64,000 nucleotides of DNA from Stenotrophomonas humi. Lineage in GTDB: Bacteria; Pseudomonadota; Gammaproteobacteria; Xanthomonadales; Xanthomonadaceae. The stretch covers positions 1 to 64,000 of the forward strand of contig NZ_LDJI01000003.1 of the NCBI RefSeq assembly GCF_001431415.1, written 5' to 3'. This document shows, in pieces, positions 18,192-26,404 of this stretch. A program made the position numbers and the translations under genes. Below the pieces are notes generated by a model that made no database searches, was not told the origin of the DNA, and saw only the letters and a list, made by a program, of their open reading frames with translations. Position 1 is the stretch's first letter. Each line of letters starts with the position of its first letter.

Positions 18192-21100
18192 AGCATGCAC
18201 TGTTCGGCGCACTTTCCACGCTGCTGCTCCCGTTCTCCGCACACGCTGCCGCGTCCTCCGCAGGTGGCTATCTGATGCGGGGTGGTTACCAGCCGCGTAG
18301 CTATATGCGCGTTGATGGGCGCGAGCGGTCCACGGATGCATCACGCAGCCAGTCCATGCCACAGCGGACGGCATCAGCGAAGCGTCGCATGGCTGCTGCA
18401 GCGATGAATGAAGGCAATGCGGCGCTGGCCATCCAGGCGGGCCGTGCGGTTCGGGAACTGATCATCATTGACGCAGCGGTGCCCGACAAAGCGGCGTTCA
18501 TGCGCGAGCTTAGACCCGGCATCGATGTCATCGAGCTGAAAGCAGGCGAGTCCGGCCTGGCCCAGTTGAAGGCAGTGTTGGCGGGTTATCACGGGCTATC
18601 GGCGCTGCATATTGTTTCGCATGCCGAGCAGGGCACGTTGCTGCTGGGTAACAGCCGCGTGGACGCACAGGTGTTGAAGCATGAAGTGGACACGTTGGCC
18701 AGCCTGCGTGGCGCTTTGACCGATGGTGCGGACCTGCTGCTGTACGGCTGCGATCTTGCAGCCGGTGCTGAGGGTGGAGAGCTGCTCGACATCCTGCGGG
18801 CGGACACCGGCCTCAACATCGCCGCGTCGATCGACAAGACCGGCAATGCGGAGCAGGGTGGCGACTGGGAGCTGGAAGTGCAGCGCGGTGATGTGACCGC
18901 ATCCCTGCCGTTCTCGCCACGGAGCTTGAAGGATTTTTCGTCGGTACTGGCGTTAAAAAACTATCAGGGCAGCGAGTTCTGCGGCAACTACCAATATTGC
19001 AGTGCTGCTACGACATCCCCGGATGGAAGAATGAGGGCCGAAGCGCTTGCTGCGCCTTCTTATGGGTACATGGGTTCGATCATCGCAATGGTGAGGGGGC
19101 CCAATAGTTCAACCTTGAGTTTCACGGCCAACAGCGCGCAGTTGGCCGCATTCAAGCTGACGGGGTTGAATGTCGATTTCTCGGTGAGCAGCGGCTGCAC
19201 CAGCGCCAGTCTGATCGGGCAATCGGCTACTGGGGGGACGATCATAGCCGCGATTCCCATCGCCGGAGGCGTGTCCAACGTGTCCCTTCCTGCGAACTTG
19301 AGCGAAGCCAAGCTGACTGGCTTCAGTGTGCAGTTCTCAGGATGCGCGGTAGCGGCTGCCGGGGTAAGAAGCTTCACGATCGATGACCTGCCGCCTCCCC
19401 AGGTCAGCAATGTGAGTTCCAGCAACACCAATGGCACCTACGGCGTGGGTGACCCAATCGGTGTTCAGATCGCCTTCGACAGTGCGGTCACGGTTACCGG
19501 AACGCCACAATTGATGCTGGAAACCGGAGCCACCGATAGGCTGGCGAGTTATGTGGGCGGCAGCGGCAGCAGCAGTCTGATGTTCAGCTACACCGTGCAA
19601 GCCGGCGACATCTCGGCAGACCTGGACTACGCCTCGCCCGCTGCGCTGTCACTCAATGGTGGCACCATCAAGAATGCGGAAGGTGCAGACGCGGTGCTGA
19701 CGTTGGTGACGCCGGGGACGGCGGGCTCGTTGGGCGCGAACAAGGACCTGGTCATCATGGGCGGATCGCCGTCGGTCACTGACGCGCGTATCAGCATCAG
19801 TGGCGCCAGCGGCATCGGGGGCGCCTACAAGATCGGCGATACGGTGACCGCAACGTGGAACAACACCGCAAGCGGTGACAACAACGCCGGGATCACGGGG
19901 GTGACTGTCGACTTCAGCCAGTTCGGCGGTGGGAATGCCGTAGCAGCCTCGAACAGCAGCAATACCTGGACCGCGACCTACACGATTACCGCAGGCAGCA
20001 TCGACACGGCCAACCGCAACGTCAGCGTGACGGCCAACAGCGCCGGCGGTGTCACCACCACCGCCGACACCTCCAATGCCACCGTGGACACCATTGCACC
20101 CACGGTGACCGATGGCAGGATCAGCATCAGTGGCGCCAGCGGCACCAATGGTGCCTACAGGATCGGCGACACGGTGACCGCCACCTGGAACAACACCGCT
20201 GGTGGCGACAACAACTCCGATTCGATCTCCAACGTGACGGTGAACTTCAGCCAGTTCGGTGGTGGTTCCGCCGTGGCGGCCACCAACAGTTCCGGCACCT
20301 GGACGGCGACCTACACCATCGTTGCCGGTGCCATCGACATGAGCGGCCGCAATGTCACCGTCACTGCGACCGACAACGCCGGCAACACCACCTCGACGTC
20401 GGATACCAGCAACGCCAGCGTGGACAACATCGCGCCTTCGGTGAGCAGCATTGTGGTGAGTGGCACGCCCGGCGCGGGCGATACCTCGATGGCGTTCACC
20501 GCGAACTTCAGTGAATCGGTCAGCAACGTATCCACCGATGATTTCACGCTGGTTGGCACGGGCAGCGCGAGCGGGTCGATTGCCAGCGTGTCGGCGTCGT
20601 CCGGCTCAGCGATCAACGTCAATGTCGCGGGAATCAGTGGTACTGGTACCCTCAAGATCAATCTCAATGGTTCGACGAATGTTGCCGACGATGCCGGTAA
20701 CATCGTGGCGGCCTTCAGCGGCGGGTCCACGCATCCGGTGGCCATTCTGACTGCACCCGATGCACCTGCCATCGGTGCAGCATTGCCGGGTGATGGACAG
20801 GTGGCCGTGACGTTGAGCGCGCCGGCCAGCAATGGTGGCTCGCCGATCACCACTTACACGGCAACGGCCAGCCCAGGCGGAGCCTTCGGCACGTGCGCGG
20901 GCCCTTCGGCATGCACGGCGACGGTCACCGGTTTAAGCAATGGCACCCCGTACACCTTCACAGCGACAGCGACCAACGCCATCGGCACCAGCCCGGCCTC
21001 GGCTCAGAGTGGCCAAGCCACGCCCAAGGGCAACCAGACCATCACCTTCGCCAATCCCGGTGCGCAGAACTACGGTACCTCGCCCGATCTGTCGGTCTTG

Positions 21101-24100
21101 AATGGTGGGGCTTCATCGACGTCGGGCCTGATGGTGGTGTTCACCTCATCGACCACTGGCGTCTGCACGATCACCGGTGATGGCGTGCTGAGCTTTCTCA
21201 CCGCCGGGAGCTGCACGGTAGACGCCGACCAGACTGGCAACAGCAGCTGGAACGCGGCGCCCACGGTCAGCCGTACCTTCGCGGTCAATGCGATCGTGCC
21301 GGGGGCACCGACCATCGGGACGGCGATGGCCGGTGACACGCAGGCGGAGGTGATGTTCACCGCGCCGGCCAGCACCGGTGGCGCGGCCATCACGAGCTAT
21401 ACGGTGACCTCCAATCCGGGCAATCTGAGCGGCACCGGTGCTAGTGCGCCGATCGCCGTGACGGGTTTGACCAACGGCGCGTCCTACACCTTCACCGTCA
21501 CCGCGAGCAACAGCGCCGGGATCAGCGCTGCTTCGGGTGCATCCAACCAGATCGTGCCGGCTTCGCCGCAGACCATTACCTTCGCCAACCCGGGTACGCA
21601 GAATTACGGCACATCACCGAACCTGTCGATCCTCGGTGGTGGCGTTTCGTCGACGTCGCTGCTGACGGTGACGTTCACCTCATCAACAACGGCGGTCTGC
21701 ACGATCACCTCCGCTGGCGTGCTGACTTTCTTTACCGCCGGTACCTGCACCATCAATGCCGACCAGGCAGGCAATTCATCGTTCCTGCCTGCCCCACAAG
21801 TGACGCGCTCGTTCACGGTCAGTCCGGTTGTGCCCGGTGCGCCTGTCGGTGCCGTGGCTTCCGCCGGTGACACACAGGCACGTATCGACTTCGTGGCACC
21901 GGTGGATATTGGTGGGTCGGCCATCACCGGCTACACCGTCACTGTCAGCCCTGCCGATGTCGCGCCGGTAAGCGGGGCAAGCTCTCCGATCGTGGTGTCC
22001 GGGCTGACCAACGGCCAGGCGTATACCTTCAGCGTCACTGCGGACAATGTCGCCGGCACCGGGCCTGCTTCGGTTGCATCCAACAGCACCACGCCGAAGG
22101 CAACGCAGACCATTACGTTCAATGCGCCGAGCGCGCAGAACTTCGGAACCACGCCGACGTTTTCGGCCACATCGGACTCCGGCTTGAATCCGGCCTTCAC
22201 CTCGAGCACGACGGGCGTTTGCACCATCACCTCGCTCGGTGCGGTGACCTTCCTGAGCGCGGGCACCTGCACCATCAACGCCGACCAGCCGGGTAACGGC
22301 AGCTACCTGGCGGCGCCGCAGGTGACCCGCAATTTCGCCGTCAATGCGGTGGTGCCGGGTACGCCGACCATCGGCATCGCAACTGCACAGGGCATCGACA
22401 CGGCGGAGATCAACTTCACCGCGCCGGCCAGCAGCGGTGGCGTGGCGATCACCGGCTACACGGTGACGGCAAACCCGGGCGGCTTGACCCAGGGCGGCGC
22501 GTCCAGCCCGATCACCTTTACCGGTCTGAATCCGGCCACGACGTATACGTTCACGGTAACCGCGACCAACAGCGTTGGCACCGGTTCGGCATCGGCGGCC
22601 TCCAATCCGGTCACCACCATCCCGCTGCTGCAGGCCAACGATGTCAGCGACAGCGTGGCATATGGCGCCGGCGCAACCCACATCGGTCTGTCGATCACCG
22701 GCACCGCCGATGAAGTGCTGATCATCGCGCAGCCGGCGCATGGCATTGCCGCCGTCAGTGGCACCACGGTCACCTACCAGCCGCATCCCGGTTACGCAGG
22801 TCCGGACCAGTTCACCTATGCCGCCAAGGATGCCTACAGCACCTCGGCAGCGGCACGCGTGGACATCACCGTGTCTGCTCCCGCGCTGGTGATGACGACG
22901 ACTACGTTGCCGGCTGCAAAGGCCAGCACGCCCTATGTGCAGACCGTGACCGCCAATGGTGGTACCGGCCCGTACCGCTATGCGGTCAGCAGTGGCAGCC
23001 TGCCCAACGGCCTGCAGCTGTCGACGGATGGTGCGCTCACTGGTACGCCGACCCAGGTGGGCACCTTCAACGTGACCATCACCGCCACCGACAGCAGCAC
23101 CGGCGCTGGGCCGTTCGATGTGTCGCAGGCCTTCGCTCTGGAAGTGGTTGCCGCGCAGGTGGAGCTGGATCTGGATGTGCTGCCGCCGGCCAGTGGCGAC
23201 CAGGACTACACGCAGGCGCTGACGGCGCGCGGTGGTACCGCGCCGTACCGCTTCGCAGTGACCAGCGGCCAGCTGCCGCCGGGCCTGTCTTTGGCAGCCG
23301 ACGGTACGTTCTCCGGTGAACCGGAAGCGGCAGGCAGTTACACCTTCGCGCTGGAGGTGACCGACGCCAACGGCTTCACCGGCACCGCCTCGCTGACGCT
23401 GAAGGTGGAACTGACCGCGCAGGCGATCACCGCCATGACCACCGATCCGCAGGCGCCGGTGTTCGTGCAGGGCGGCAGCTTCACGGTATCGGCCAATGGC
23501 GGCGCCTCGGGCAACCCGGTGCTGTTCAGCAGCGCCTCGCCGGGCGTGTGCTCGGTGTCCGCTGCACAGGTGACGATGCTGGCGGCGGGCAACTGCGTAT
23601 TGAACGCCGACCAGGCCGGCAACGCCATGTATCGGGCCGCAACCCAGGCGCGTCTGGAGGTTGCGATCGCTGCGGCCACGCCGACCCTGCAATGGGTACA
23701 GGCGTTGACCAAGGTCTACGGTGAAGCGGCATTCGACCTGGTCGATCCGCACAGCGACAGCCAGGGGGCTTTCACCTTCAGCAGCAGCAACGCGGCGGTG
23801 GCCACGGTCAGCGGTCGCACCGTGACCCTGGTCGGTGCCGGCACTGCCACCCTGGTTGCCACGCAGCAGGCGCATGGCAGCTACACCGCGGCAACGGTCG
23901 AAGTGGAGCTGACGGTAAATGCGCGCCCGGACCCGACGCTGGATGCGGAGGTGCGCGGCGGGGTGCAGGCGCAGGTGGACGCGAGCGTGCGCTTTGCACG
24001 CGTGCAGCTGAGCAACATCCAGGCGCGCCTGCAGCAGGTGCGCTCCGGCGACAACCCGTCCTCGGCAGCGCTGACGCTGGCCTATGCCGGCGATGCGCTG

Positions 24101-25099
24101 GGCCAGGGCATGTCGGTGCCGGTGACGCTGCCGATGAACTCGTGGAACGCCTTGCCGACCGGCTGGGGTGGCTGGATGTCCGGCACCGCGACCTTCGGCA
24201 ACAGTGGCCAGCAGAATGGCGGCGAGTTTGATTTCCACACCGATGGCATCAGCCTGGGCCTGGACCGTGCGCTGGGCGAGAACGCCTTGATGGGTGCGGC
24301 GGCCAGCATGGGCCGCAACCGCAGCCGTCAGGATCATTCCCCGTCACGCATGGATGCCGACCAGTACTCGCTGGCGCTGTACGGCCTGTGGCGTTCGGGC
24401 GAGCACCTGTTCGTCGATGGCGTGCTGGCCCACGGCTGGCTGGACCTGGACATGGCGCGCTGGAGCGAGGTGATGGCCCGCTCCGCATCGGGACAGCGCG
24501 ATGGCCGGCAGACCTTTGGTGCGCTTACCTTCGGCTACCAGCAGCAGCACGACCGCTTCTCGCTGGCCGGTTACGGCCGCTTCGATGGCAGCCGCAGCAC
24601 GCTGGACAGCTACCGTGAGCATGGTCTGGGTGCATACGACCTGGACTACGCCGCGCAGACGGTGGACAACAGCGGTCTGGCGGTCGGCATGGACGGCAGC
24701 TACCTGTGGCGTGGCGATACGCTGGAACTGCGCCCGTTCTGGAAGATCGAATACCGGCAGTCGTTGTCCAACACCGGCGATGCACGCATCAACTACGTGC
24801 AGCAGCCGGTGCCGGGTGGTTACCGGTTGGGCATGAGCAGCTATGCCGACGACATGCTGACCCTCGGTGCAGGTATGGACCTGCGGACGCAACGCGGTTG
24901 GTTGATCTCGTTGCTGTTCGGCCGCGACCAGGGCCGCAGCAGTGACAGCAGCAACAGCGTCGGCCTGCGTGTCTCGTACGGAAAGGGCGGTGCTTCAACG
25001 ATGGACATGGACGCCTATTCGGCCGATGGCCAGATGATGGGCTGCCAGGGCCGGCGTTGTCGCAATGGCCAGATGCGTGGCGGCGACGTCCATCCCTGA
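18188..25099 (+). CDS. giant DUF4347/Ig-repeat autotransporter adhesin
   Basis: A 2303-residue type Va secreted protein. Order: signal peptide (MKHALFGALSTLLLPFSAHA); DUF4347 domain (about 95-245, with LIIIDAAVPDK, LHIVSHAEQG and LLLYGCDLAAG); calx-like/Ig-like segments; two near-identical repeats of about 105 residues (RISISGASG...GDTVTATWNNTA); four modules of about 180 residues, each an FN3 domain followed by a QTITF-type Ig domain; a cadherin-like module (FTYAAKDAYS); two GTGPYRYAVSSGSLPNGL-type Ig domains; a QAIT module; and a C-terminal beta-barrel (about 1985-2265). The barrel's last strand (VGLRVSYGKG) is followed by about 35 extra residues, unusual because barrels normally end in an aromatic residue. 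It is probably a surface or biofilm adhesin. It starts inside the sulfotransferase stop codon. Confidence 0.93.
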   Translation: MKHALFGALSTLLLPFSAHAAASSAGGYLMRGGYQPRSYMRVDGRERSTDASRSQSMPQRTASAKRRMAAAAMNEGNAALAIQAGRAVRELIIIDAAVPDKAAFMRELRPGIDVIELKAGESGLAQLKAVLAGYHGLSALHIVSHAEQGTLLLGNSRVDAQVLKHEVDTLASLRGALTDGADLLLYGCDLAAGAEGGELLDILRADTGLNIAASIDKTGNAEQGGDWELEVQRGDVTASLPFSPRSLKDFSSVLALKNYQGSEFCGNYQYCSAATTSPDGRMRAEALAAPSYGYMGSIIAMVRGPNSSTLSFTANSAQLAAFKLTGLNVDFSVSSGCTSASLIGQSATGGTIIAAIPIAGGVSNVSLPANLSEAKLTGFSVQFSGCAVAAAGVRSFTIDDLPPPQVSNVSSSNTNGTYGVGDPIGVQIAFDSAVTVTGTPQLMLETGATDRLASYVGGSGSSSLMFSYTVQAGDISADLDYASPAALSLNGGTIKNAEGADAVLTLVTPGTAGSLGANKDLVIMGGSPSVTDARISISGASGIGGAYKIGDTVTATWNNTASGDNNAGITGVTVDFSQFGGGNAVAASNSSNTWTATYTITAGSIDTANRNVSVTANSAGGVTTTADTSNATVDTIAPTVTDGRISISGASGTNGAYRIGDTVTATWNNTAGGDNNSDSISNVTVNFSQFGGGSAVAATNSSGTWTATYTIVAGAIDMSGRNVTVTATDNAGNTTSTSDTSNASVDNIAPSVSSIVVSGTPGAGDTSMAFTANFSESVSNVSTDDFTLVGTGSASGSIASVSASSGSAINVNVAGISGTGTLKINLNGSTNVADDAGNIVAAFSGGSTHPVAILTAPDAPAIGAALPGDGQVAVTLSAPASNGGSPITTYTATASPGGAFGTCAGPSACTATVTGLSNGTPYTFTATATNAIGTSPASAQSGQATPKGNQTITFANPGAQNYGTSPDLSVLNGGASSTSGLMVVFTSSTTGVCTITGDGVLSFLTAGSCTVDADQTGNSSWNAAPTVSRTFAVNAIVPGAPTIGTAMAGDTQAEVMFTAPASTGGAAITSYTVTSNPGNLSGTGASAPIAVTGLTNGASYTFTVTASNSAGISAASGASNQIVPASPQTITFANPGTQNYGTSPNLSILGGGVSSTSLLTVTFTSSTTAVCTITSAGVLTFFTAGTCTINADQAGNSSFLPAPQVTRSFTVSPVVPGAPVGAVASAGDTQARIDFVAPVDIGGSAITGYTVTVSPADVAPVSGASSPIVVSGLTNGQAYTFSVTADNVAGTGPASVASNSTTPKATQTITFNAPSAQNFGTTPTFSATSDSGLNPAFTSSTTGVCTITSLGAVTFLSAGTCTINADQPGNGSYLAAPQVTRNFAVNAVVPGTPTIGIATAQGIDTAEINFTAPASSGGVAITGYTVTANPGGLTQGGASSPITFTGLNPATTYTFTVTATNSVGTGSASAASNPVTTIPLLQANDVSDSVAYGAGATHIGLSITGTADEVLIIAQPAHGIAAVSGTTVTYQPHPGYAGPDQFTYAAKDAYSTSAAARVDITVSAPALVMTTTTLPAAKASTPYVQTVTANGGTGPYRYAVSSGSLPNGLQLSTDGALTGTPTQVGTFNVTITATDSSTGAGPFDVSQAFALEVVAAQVELDLDVLPPASGDQDYTQALTARGGTAPYRFAVTSGQLPPGLSLAADGTFSGEPEAAGSYTFALEVTDANGFTGTASLTLKVELTAQAITAMTTDPQAPVFVQGGSFTVSANGGASGNPVLFSSASPGVCSVSAAQVTMLAAGNCVLNADQAGNAMYRAATQARLEVAIAAATPTLQWVQALTKVYGEAAFDLVDPHSDSQGAFTFSSSNAAVATVSGRTVTLVGAGTATLVATQQAHGSYTAATVEVELTVNARPDPTLDAEVRGGVQAQVDASVRFARVQLSNIQARLQQVRSGDNPSSAALTLAYAGDALGQGMSVPVTLPMNSWNALPTGWGGWMSGTATFGNSGQQNGGEFDFHTDGISLGLDRALGENALMGAAASMGRNRSRQDHSPSRMDADQYSLALYGLWRSGEHLFVDGVLAHGWLDLDMARWSEVMARSASGQRDGRQTFGALTFGYQQQHDRFSLAGYGRFDGSRSTLDSYREHGLGAYDLDYAAQTVDNSGLAVGMDGSYLWRGDTLELRPFWKIEYRQSLSNTGDARINYVQQPVPGGYRLGMSSYADDMLTLGAGMDLRTQRGWLISLLFGRDQGRSSDSSNSVGLRVSYGKGGASTMDMDAYSADGQMMGCQGRRCRNGQMRGGDVHP
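19789..20418 (+). repeat. tandem ~315-bp direct repeats inside the adhesin gene
   Basis: Two adjacent units (about 19789-20103 and 20104-20418) share long identical runs such as ATCAGCATCAGTGGCGCCAG and AACAACACCGC at the same offsets. They encode the two RISISGASG repeats. Four longer FN3+Ig units follow from about 20755 to 22620. Such tandem units allow repeat-number change by recombination. Confidence 0.75.
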
Positions 25100-25107
25100 A
25101 CCACTGT

Positions 25108-25138
25108 GCAGGCCCCGGCAATGATTGCCGGGGCCTGC
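25108..25138. other. perfect 15-bp stem hairpin after the adhesin gene
   Basis: GCAGGCCCCGGCAAT and its exact complement surround one G. The + strand sequence that follows is A-rich rather than T-rich, so alone it is not a classic terminator in either direction. It may protect the 3' end of the mRNA. Confidence 0.6.
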
Positions 25139-25152
25139 AAAAAGCGGCGTCC

Positions 25153-25185
25153 AGCCCGGCCCCGTGCCGGGCTTTTCGTTTCTTT
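25153..25185 (+). terminator. rho-independent terminator of the adhesin operon
   Basis: AGCCCGGC - CCCGT - GCCGGGCT followed by TTTCGTTTCTTT. It ends the sulfotransferase-adhesin transcript before the PAS-LuxR gene. Confidence 0.85.
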
Positions 25186-25298
25186 GCGCCGCGCTCCGGT
25201 ACGATCTGCGCTGACAGGTGATCCGGCCCATCGTTCCATGCGCGGTGGATCATGGACTGTCTGCCGCCTGGGAATGGCAGCGCTCACAGGGGAAGGCA

Positions 25299-25895
25299 AT
25301 GACGCCGATCGGCAATGACAACGCGTTCGAAATCTACGACCAGCTGCCCGATGCGGTGTTCATGGTGGGGGCGGGCAATCGCATCACATACGCCAGCGCC
25401 GCGTGCGAGGACATCTTCGGCTATGTGCCGGGTGAGCTGGTCGGCGTATCGCTGCTGGACCTGGTGATGCCAGAGGAGCAGGACCGGACGTTGCGGGAAG
25501 CCCGCAGTGTGGTGAGCAGTGGGGCACGGGTAGGGTTCGAGAACCGCTACCTGCACAAGCAGGGCAACGCGGTCCATGTGAGCTGGTCGGCGCGCTGGCT
25601 GCAGGCGCAACAGCTGCGCATCGGCGTTGCCCGCGACGTCACCGCCTTGCGTTGCAACGCGCCTTCGACGGTGGAGTCCTTGCTGGCCAAGGCCAATCTC
25701 GCGCCGCATGAAAAAAAGGTGCTGCGCCTGCTGCTCACCGATGCCACCGAAAAGCAGATCGCCGACCAGCTGGGGCTGGCGGTATCAACCACGCATTCCT
25801 ATGTCTCGGCGATCTTCCGCAAGTTCGGTGTGCGCGGCCGTGCCGGGCTGATGAGCCTGTGGCTGAAGTCACTGAAGATAGATGCCCATCTGTGA
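25299..25895 (+). CDS. PAS-LuxR transcriptional regulator
   Basis: A 198-residue regulator. The PAS domain (about 8-115) contains DQLPDAVFMVGAGNRITYASAACEDIFGY in part and a PAC-like region ending RDVTAL. The C-terminal LuxR/GerE helix-turn-helix (about 135-195) contains LAPHEKKVLRLLLTDATEKQIA in part and STTHSYVSAIFRKFGVRGRA. I chose the ATG at 25299 for the AGGGGAAGG just upstream and because the PAS domain begins there; the frame opens 27 codons earlier. It has no receiver domain, so it probably binds a small ligand or cofactor itself. Lying between two autotransporter genes, it may control one or both (inference). Confidence 0.88.
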   Translation: MTPIGNDNAFEIYDQLPDAVFMVGAGNRITYASAACEDIFGYVPGELVGVSLLDLVMPEEQDRTLREARSVVSSGARVGFENRYLHKQGNAVHVSWSARWLQAQQLRIGVARDVTALRCNAPSTVESLLAKANLAPHEKKVLRLLLTDATEKQIADQLGLAVSTTHSYVSAIFRKFGVRGRAGLMSLWLKSLKIDAHL

Positions 25896-26404
25896 AGTGG
25901 ACGCTCGATCACGCACGGTGCTCGGCAGGGTCTGTCCACCCTGCTAAATAGCAGGATTGGGCAATCGCGATGGGTTGCCTAGCATGCCCGGGTGATGCAT
26001 CGACGCTTGCTGCAAAGCGGACGGCGACGCCCGTCTTGTGCCTGCACCTCTGGTATGGCGGCTCGGACGCTGTGCGTTCGCGCCGCTGCTTGTTTCGACA
26101 ACGAGCCGTCCGCTCGGCCGGGGATGACATCGCCTGATGGTGCCAACGCTGTAGTCGCAAGGCCGCCGCTGGCTGTGCTGTTGTCGCGATGCGACGAATG
26201 CAGGGTGCTGTCGGTGCGTGCGTCTGGGACGCCACGTGGCGGCGCTGGCATGCGAGGACGACCGCCAGCTCGGCGCGTGCACTGCCAGACGCACGCACCG
26301 CCTCAGCATGCCGCGCCTGTATCCGTACGGCGTGTGCCTCGGCCATCGCTTTCATCTTCGCAACAACGGGCGGTTGTGCCCGGCATTCGCCTTGGGGGCA
26401 CCGC
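25896..26404. other. intergenic region upstream of the second autotransporter
   Basis: A 509-base stretch. The autotransporter frame is open for its last 216 bases, but that part is not signal-peptide-like and I read it as non-coding. An interrupted palindrome CCTGCTA-AA-TAGCAGG lies at 25940-25955, about 45 bases after the regulator stop, and could be an operator or a weak stem-loop. No other structure is clear. Confidence 0.4.

Noticed and set aside
21776..24337. 853-codon open frame antisense to the giant autotransporter
   Set aside because: It is an effect of high GC3 in the sense gene: Arg/His/Gly-rich translation, no recognisable fold, no ribosome-binding site, and the sense frame has clear domains.
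25108..25138. Perfect hairpin as the terminator of the adhesin gene
   Set aside because: It is followed by A, not T, on the plus strand and has no T-run on the minus strand; the hairpin at 25153 with a T-run is the better terminator.
26189..26404. Longer N-terminus of the second autotransporter
   Set aside because: The ESPR motif MNRVYRLIFNHNLG begins at 26405, and the 72 upstream codons are Cys/Arg-rich and unlike a signal peptide.
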